Source: Paenibacillus sacheonensis (GTDB taxonomy: Bacteria; Bacillota; Bacilli; Paenibacillales; Paenibacillaceae). From it: a DNA stretch of 64,000 nt. The translations under genes and the position numbers were made by a program. Shown here piece by piece: positions 59,802-64,000 of the stretch (within the stretch, counting starts at the first letter, position 1; each line of letters opens with the position of its first letter). The DNA lies in contig NZ_JAAAMU010000024.1 of NCBI RefSeq assembly GCF_009909195.1, positions 36,280 through 100,279 of the forward strand, in the 5' to 3' direction. The notes beneath the pieces were generated by a model. The model saw nothing but the letters and a program-made list of their open reading frames with translations, had not been told where the DNA came from and ran no database searches.

Positions 59802-61175
59802 CTACTCGTCAAGGACCTTCTGAACGCCTTCTTGCAGTTTCTTCATGGCGTCCGCCGGGCTCAGTTTGTTCGCCCATACTTCGTTCAGGACTTTGAAGGA
59901 CGCATTGTCGCGAATTTGCCAGTTTTTCGTGGACGGCTTGTTGAACTTAACGGTCGAGGCAACCGACGCATAGTCGCTGCGGTAAGGCATCGCTTTGTAA
60001 TCGGCGTTCTCAAGCACGGACGGCTTGGACGGAATGTGGCCCGCTTTCGCCCAGATTTGGCCGTTGGATGCGATCCAATCCGCGAAAATCATGGCCGCTT
60101 TGCGTTTCGCCGCATCTTCGGACTTCGTCACGGGCAGGATGATCGTGTGGGAATCGCCCCATGTCGCTTCTTGGTCGAAGATTTTCGGAATCGGCATCGC
60201 GCCGAACTCGAGGCCTTTCGTCGACTCCCAAGTACCCGTTGCCCATACGCCGGTCATCATGATCGCCGCCGTGCCGCTTTGGAAATTCTTGTAGAAGTCA
60301 GGGTCGTTCTTCTTGATGTAACCGCCCGTGTAGAGCTTCTGGATATAGTCGGCCGCTTTGGCGCCTTTATCCGCATCGACGGATGCCGTCTTCAGGTCGT
60401 CGGCGACGATGTCGTTGCCGCCTTGCTGGGAGTACAGCGACCACCACAGACGGTAAGGGTCGTCGTTGGAATTGGACAGCGCGAACGGCGTTACTTTCGC
60501 CGGCAGTTTCGCTTTCAGCGTGTCCAGGAACTTCATGAAGCCGTCCGCGGATTGTTCCAGAACCGGTTTGCCGTCTTCGCCGAGAAGGCCGGCATCCTTC
60601 AGCAGCTTTTTGTTGTAATACATGATGAACGGATGGGTATCGATCGGAGCGGCATAGTGCTTGCCGTCGACGACCGTTGCGTTCAGCAGGTTCTGATTGT
60701 AGGAGCCCCAGTCGACGCCTGCATCCTTCGCGGCATCGTCCAGTTCGGTCACGACGCCTTGATCGATCAGATCGGGCAGGCGCGACGTGTGTGAAATCCC
60801 TACGTCGGGGCCGTTGCCGTTGCCGACCGCCGTAATGAGTTTCGTATAGTACTCGCCCCAGACGAGCTTGGTGTTCTTGACTTGAATGTTCGGGTGCGTC
60901 TTGTTGAACTCGTCGACAAGCGCCTGCATGTTCGCGCCGTCTCCGCCGTCGAACAAAGTCCAGAAGGAAAGGTCGACTTTCTCGTCGCTGTCCGCGGGAG
61001 CCGCGTTGCCGGCATCGGCATTGGTGCCCGCGTTATTGGTCGGTGCCGTATTTCCGCCGTTAGCGCTTCCATTGTTGCCGCCTTCGTTGCTGTTTCCGCC
61101 GTTGCCGCCGCAAGCGGTCAGGAGCAGGGAAATCGAAAGCAGTGACGTCATTGCCAGTGAATAAGTCTTTTTCAT
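59802..61175 (-). CDS. extracellular sugar-binding lipoprotein
   Basis: 457 residues from ATG 61175 with AGGGAGGCCAACC upstream. The signal peptide MKKTYSLAMTSLLSISLLLT ends in ACGG (lipobox Cys), followed by a Gly/Asn-rich linker. It is a family 1 solute-binding protein: VDLSFWTLFDGGDGANMQAL, then KTHPNIQVKNTKLVWGEYYT, and the substrate-region GVWATGTWESTKGLEFGAMP. It captures oligosaccharides for the two permeases. First gene of the operon that continues through the permeases, acyltransferase and glycosidases. Its promoter and a candidate operator are directly upstream. Confidence 0.95.
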   Translation of the reverse strand: MKKTYSLAMTSLLSISLLLTACGGNGGNSNEGGNNGSANGGNTAPTNNAGTNADAGNAAPADSDEKVDLSFWTLFDGGDGANMQALVDEFNKTHPNIQVKNTKLVWGEYYTKLITAVGNGNGPDVGISHTSRLPDLIDQGVVTELDDAAKDAGVDWGSYNQNLLNATVVDGKHYAAPIDTHPFIMYYNKKLLKDAGLLGEDGKPVLEQSADGFMKFLDTLKAKLPAKVTPFALSNSNDDPYRLWWSLYSQQGGNDIVADDLKTASVDADKGAKAADYIQKLYTGGYIKKNDPDFYKNFQSGTAAIMMTGVWATGTWESTKGLEFGAMPIPKIFDQEATWGDSHTIILPVTKSEDAAKRKAAMIFADWIASNGQIWAKAGHIPSKPSVLENADYKAMPYRSDYASVASTVKFNKPSTKNWQIRDNASFKVLNEVWANKLSPADAMKKLQEGVQKVLDE

Positions 61176-61208
61176 GGTTGGCCTCCCTATAATTCTATCA
61201 TTCCGGTC

Positions 61209-61255
61209 TAGAAACAAAATATGTTTCTTGATTTGTTACACACATCTTGTTTCTA
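61209..61255 (-). promoter_or_regulatory. candidate operator between promoter and binding-protein gene
   Basis: Arms TAGAAACAA (61209-61217) and TTGTTTCTA (61247-61255) are exact inverted repeats, with a further GTTTC half-site at 61222-61229. It lies just downstream of the -10, as a repressor site would. Confidence 0.65.
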
Positions 61256-61262
61256 TGACCTT

Positions 61263-61291
61263 ATATTAGCTGTCGTTTTTACGGATGTCAA
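61263..61291 (-). promoter_or_regulatory. promoter of the sugar-importer operon
   Basis: Minus-strand TTGACA, 17-base spacer, TAATAT. Confidence 0.88.
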
Positions 61292-61327
61292 CGGTTTCAT
61301 TCAACATATTTGTAACTAAACAGACAA

Positions 61328-61370
61328 AATAAACCTTTAACTACAGGGATTCTGTAATTAAAGGTTTATT
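61328..61370 (-). terminator. terminator after the ArsR-type regulator gene
   Basis: AATAAACCTTTAA / TTAAAGGTTTATT with an inner CTACAG/CTGTAA, and TTTTG on the minus side. The remaining bases to 61527 contain AAGTTAACC and GGTTACC-type repeats and no gene. Confidence 0.7.
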
Positions 61371-61527
61371 ATTCGCATGATTTGCCGTTTTTAGTCGAGA
61401 CGGCCGATTGGGCATAGTAATCGAGTTAGCAAAGCTAACCAAGTTAACCTAGTTACCCCGCCAAGATTGATTGAGTACTCAACCAATCATTGAATGAATC
61501 AGGTTACCCAAGTTAGCTAGTCAAGTT

Positions 61528-62457
61528 TTAATCGAGCACGTACGTCACTTTCATCGCGATCTCCTGCTCGTAATCGCCGAAATGCCGGCCGAACAGGTTC
61601 ACGCCGCCTTTATGCACCGCGTCGTCCTTCACGCCGATCCGGAGCTTGACGCTCGGCCGCTGCTTCAGGTTCAGGTCCGCCAGCTTGACGTCCGACACTT
61701 CCCGCATATCCAGCGTCGTCCGCTCCTCGTTGATGATCCAGGTTTTGAGCAGCCCGTATTGGGTCGCGACGTCCAGCCACCAGGACGGATTCAGCTTGCC
61801 TCTCCGGTCTCCGAAATCGCCGGGGCTCGTCCAGCAGCCGATCTCCCGCCCATTGACCCACAGCGTGATGTCCGAAGGCCAGTTATGATCGTAATTCGGC
61901 GCTTCCGAACACATCTCCATCGCGAATTCGAGCGACTTGATCCGCGCGCCCGACGGCAGATCGAGCGGCAGCTGATATTCGACGTAGCCCTTGCGGAACC
62001 AGATCAACTGGGCATCGATATGCTTCGGATGGTAGAACTGCACCGGCTCGTCTTCTTCGAAGAGCACCTTGTCCGCTCCCGCGATGCCGCAGGTCGGGTA
62101 CACCTCGCAGTCGCTGTAATGGCCGATCGGAATCTCGATCCTGTATTCGAGCGCCTCGCCCTTCGGCGGCAGCTTGGGCGCGTTGAAGCCGATATGGATG
62201 TCGTCGTAGTTGCGGCTGCATACTTTCATCGCCCCGCGCGTCGCCGGGAGCAGCTCGGTATTGATCAGGCCGGCGGCTTCCAGAATCTTGACGTTGTTCG
62301 CCACGGTCGAAACCGGGAGACTCAGCGCTTCCGCGATTTCCACGACATTCATTCTCTTGGTGCTGAGCAAGTGAAGAAGGTCGACGCGCGAACGCGTGGA
62401 TAACGCATGCGCCACGGCCACCAGCTCGTCCGGTTCGTCAAAACTAAGTTCCAGCAC
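61528..62457 (-). CDS. ArsR-type HTH regulator fused to a large beta-rich domain
   Basis: About 309 residues from GTG 62457, with GGAGTGGGG upstream; the frame is open to 62526. The N-terminal winged HTH is ArsR-like (LVAVAHALSTRSRVDLLHLL, MNVVEIAEALSLPVSTVANN, VKILEAAGLI) without the CxC metal sites of arsenic sensors. The C-terminal ~210 residues are beta-strand rich with many aromatic and His residues (PIGHYSDCEVYPTCGIAGAD, NHYDHNWPSDITLWVN-like, CWTSPGDFGDRRGKLNPSWW) and could bind a saccharide. It is placed upstream of the sugar importer, so it probably regulates it. It has its own promoter. Confidence 0.82.
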   Translation of the reverse strand: MLELSFDEPDELVAVAHALSTRSRVDLLHLLSTKRMNVVEIAEALSLPVSTVANNVKILEAAGLINTELLPATRGAMKVCSRNYDDIHIGFNAPKLPPKGEALEYRIEIPIGHYSDCEVYPTCGIAGADKVLFEEDEPVQFYHPKHIDAQLIWFRKGYVEYQLPLDLPSGARIKSLEFAMEMCSEAPNYDHNWPSDITLWVNGREIGCWTSPGDFGDRRGKLNPSWWLDVATQYGLLKTWIINEERTTLDMREVSDVKLADLNLKQRPSVKLRIGVKDDAVHKGGVNLFGRHFGDYEQEIAMKVTYVLD

Positions 62458-62494
62458 GCCAAAACCCCACTCCATAAAGTGATTTGATACAAGC

Positions 62495-62523
62495 ATTATA
62501 CACAAAACAGCGTTTTCAATCAA
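62495..62523 (-). promoter_or_regulatory. promoter of the ArsR-type regulator
   Basis: Minus-strand TTGATT, 17-base spacer, TATAAT. The spacer contains AAAAC-GCT-GTTTT, an inverted repeat that could be an autoregulatory site. Confidence 0.75.
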
Positions 62524-62613
62524 CAAAACTGCATTAAAACATGATTATTGTAGGATTGACTGAGGTCAGGACTGCTGCTTTTCGTCCTGCATGCCGTCGC
62601 ACTGTCCGCCAGC

Positions 62614-62713
62614 GCCCCTCGCCGAACTCCCGAACCCGAATACGAACTCGAGCCCGAGCCCGAACCGAGCCCGAAAGTGGACCGGCAATCGAAAAACACC
62701 TCCGTTTCCCCCA
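62614..62713. repeat. intergenic repeat, copy 1
   Basis: About 100 bases ending GAAAAACACCTCCGTTTCCC, with GAACCGAGCCCGAAAG and degenerate CGA-rich hexamers. A near-identical copy is at 63435-63544 in the same orientation. Confidence 0.88.
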
Positions 62714-62889
62714 GCAACCGCCCATTCCGATACCACGGCTTTGGATGAAGACTAAGCAGCTGCGGTGCGGACGATAGCGGCGCGCGTATTCACAGATTGT
62801 TCTAGGTGCAGGGGGTATGGCGTTGCGCGAATATGCGCGAGGTTTGCGTTATGCGTGCTGTGATGTGGCGTATGTGCAGCGATGCGAAT

Positions 62890-63382
62890 TAAGGGTTATG
62901 TGCACTTATTTCGGAGCGACGAACGGGGTAAGTGCGTTCTCCTAGGGCGAACGAACCGAATAAGGCGTGTCTGTGCTTATTTCGGCGCTTCTCGTGAAAC
63001 GACCAGGATACAGGCGTTCTCCTACGGCGAGAACGAAATAAGGGCGTGTCTGTATTTATTCGGCACTTCTTGTGAAACGACCAGGATAAGGGCGTCCTCG
63101 TACGGCGAACGAACGGAATAAGGGCGTGTCTGTAATTATTTCGGCACTTCTCGTGAAACGATCAGGATACGTCCGTTCTCAAGCGACGACTGAACGAAAT
63201 AAGTGCATATCTGCAATTATTTCGGCTCTTTTTCGTGAAACGAACGGAATAAGTGCGTATCTGCACTTATTTCCCGAATGACAGCCTTATAAGCATACAT
63301 AAGCTCAAATTAAGTGCACATTTGCACTTATTGATCTCGATTTGCTCGATTATCCGATAATAAGTGCATTTTTACACTTATT
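62890..63382. repeat. tandem array of degenerate hairpin repeats
   Basis: At least seven copies of an AATAAGTGCAT-type/TGCACTTATT core, the first four in ~80-bp units (starting near 62958, 63035, 63115, 63196) sharing TTCTCGTGAAACGACCAGGAT. The last three are shorter, and the best palindrome is TAAGTGCACATTTGCACTTA near 63310. No gene is seen here. Confidence 0.85.
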
Positions 63383-63434
63383 TTTCTCCGGGCATCGTTT
63401 TATCCACTTGAACGGAGGGTTATGAAGGCGCTCC

Positions 63435-63544
63435 GACCCCCTCGCTGAACGAACTCGAACTCGAACTCGAACTCGAACTCGAACTCGAGCCCGAACCGAG
63501 CCCGAAAGCGAACCGGCATTCGAAAAACACCTCCGTTTCCCCCA
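63435..63544. repeat. intergenic repeat, copy 2, with GAACTC hexamer run
   Basis: Same sequence as 62614-62713, but with six perfect GAACTC units (63451-63486), then GAGCCCGAACCGAGCCCGAA and GAAAAACACCTCCGTTTCCC. Confidence 0.9.
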
Positions 63545-63567
63545 AGGATGGGGTTCGTCCACAATCC

Positions 63568-63604
63568 AAAAAGCCGCAAGCCGGGTTTCATCCGGCTTGC
63601 GGCT
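63568..63604 (-). terminator. terminator of the right-edge gene
   Basis: 13-bp stem AGCCGCAAGCCGG / CCGGCTTGCGGCT (63572-63604) followed by TTTT on minus. Confidence 0.85.
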
Positions 63605-63608
63605 CTTC

Positions 63609-64000
63609 TTAGTTCGGGGCGGTCAAGCCCGCGACCAGCTCCGCGATCTGCTGCTGCGTCGGCAGGCGGTGCGCGTACGCGTCGAAGCGCGCTTCTTCGT
63701 CCCAGCGCACGAAATCCGCGACCAGCGGCGCGGTCTGCGGCGGCAGGCTCAGCGCCGCCGCGTATTCGCGCGCCGTGCGGTGCGGAGGCCTCGCGCCGCA
63801 CTGCTTGTACAGCTCGCGCCACAAGGCGTCCGCGAGCTGGAGGAACTGGCTGCGGGCCGCGGTATGCCGGCCCGCGCGCAGCGCGCTGCCGTAGCGGCGC
63901 AGCGCCGCTCCGAACGCGAAGCGTTCGCGCCGGCGGCGCGCCGCCGAGGCGAGCCCGGCCGCGCCGACAAGGGCGGCGGCGCAGGCCGCCTTGGCCCATT
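63609..64000 (-). CDS. C-terminal part of a DUF4129-like membrane protein (cut by window edge)
   Basis: 129 residues are visible, open at the right edge. They run WAKAACAAALVGAAGLASAA (a membrane helix), a basic turn RRRRERF, then helices with YGSALRAGRHTAARSQFLQL, ADALWRELYKQCGARPPHRT, AREYAAALSLPP and a final RFDAYAHRLPTQQQIAELVAGL. A helix followed by this ~100-residue helical tail is the layout of DUF4129 domains, found alone or at the C-terminus of transglutaminase-like membrane proteins. The longer overlapping frame at 63400-63999 is a GC-rich shadow. Confidence 0.65.
   Translation of the reverse strand, partial: WAKAACAAALVGAAGLASAARRRRERFAFGAALRRYGSALRAGRHTAARSQFLQLADALWRELYKQCGARPPHRTAREYAAALSLPPQTAPLVADFVRWDEEARFDAYAHRLPTQQQIAELVAGLTAPN

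Noticed and set aside
62890..63382. CRISPR array
   Set aside because: Units vary throughout and are not conserved repeats separated by unique equal-length spacers.
62520..63562. Arg/Val-repeat minus-strand frames sharing GKRRCFS
   Set aside because: The similarity comes from the duplicated intergenic DNA repeat and GAACTC hexamers; the frames break outside the repeat.

Overview
The window looks like a chromosomal segment of a high-GC member of the Paenibacillaceae (Paenibacillus or Cohnella type). The reasons are strong Bacillota-style ribosome binding sites with frequent GTG and TTG starts, many extracellular glycosidases, a Bacillales purine operon order, and Bacillus-type purine riboswitches. 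No rRNA, tRNA, prophage, insertion sequence or CRISPR array was recognised.

The backbone is housekeeping. Reading right to left (most genes are on the minus strand) come guaA, a riboswitch-controlled nucleobase permease (pbuG type), the purE-K-B-C-S-Q-L-F-M-N-H-D operon behind its own purine riboswitch, a YerB-like DUF3048 lipoprotein, and yerC. This matches the guaA-pbuG-pur-yerB-yerC order known from Bacillus subtilis, with lineage-specific genes inserted between the blocks.

Region by region: 0.2-3.2 kb holds cbiX-like and yerC genes plus two small + strand genes. 3.3-6.6 kb is one large secreted multidomain glycosidase. 6.8-8.5 kb is a phosphate transporter with its DUF47 partner. 8.8-12 kb has the YerB-like lipoprotein and an ECF sigma factor with a DUF4179 protein. 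12.1-16.7 kb is an AraC regulator divergent from a 1193-residue beta-helix protein. 17.5-18.4 kb has an Ohr peroxidase and an unlisted 39-residue membrane peptide. 18.5-24 kb is a polysaccharide deacetylase, an FG-GAP lipoprotein and a two-component system; a perfect 56-bp triple repeat carrying mini-ORFs lies just before the response regulator. 24.2-39.2 kb is the pur operon. 39.3-41.8 kb is an ABC exporter with its own TetR repressor and twin operators. 42-46.9 kb has a DQ-rich membrane protein, a PhyH oxygenase, pbuG and guaA. 47-50.7 kb has a ParM-like actin divergent from an M23 peptidase-bactofilin pair. 50.8-62.5 kb is a carbohydrate locus: two GH2 enzymes, a GH43, a membrane acyltransferase, a three-part sugar ABC importer and an ArsR-type regulator. 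62.5-63.6 kb is repeat-rich, and the right edge cuts a DUF4129-like membrane protein.

The most unusual items are: (i) a hairpin element present three times between pur genes, with conserved junction boxes but different, internally complementary arms; (ii) tandem SD-plus-mini-ORF repeats in the response-regulator leader; (iii) a ~105-residue low-complexity linker inside that response regulator; (iv) an ArsR-type HTH fused to a large beta-rich domain, next to a candidate operator; (v) a chromosomal actin-like gene facing a bactofilin operon; (vi) arrays of hairpin repeats between duplicated GAACTC-bearing repeats near the right edge.
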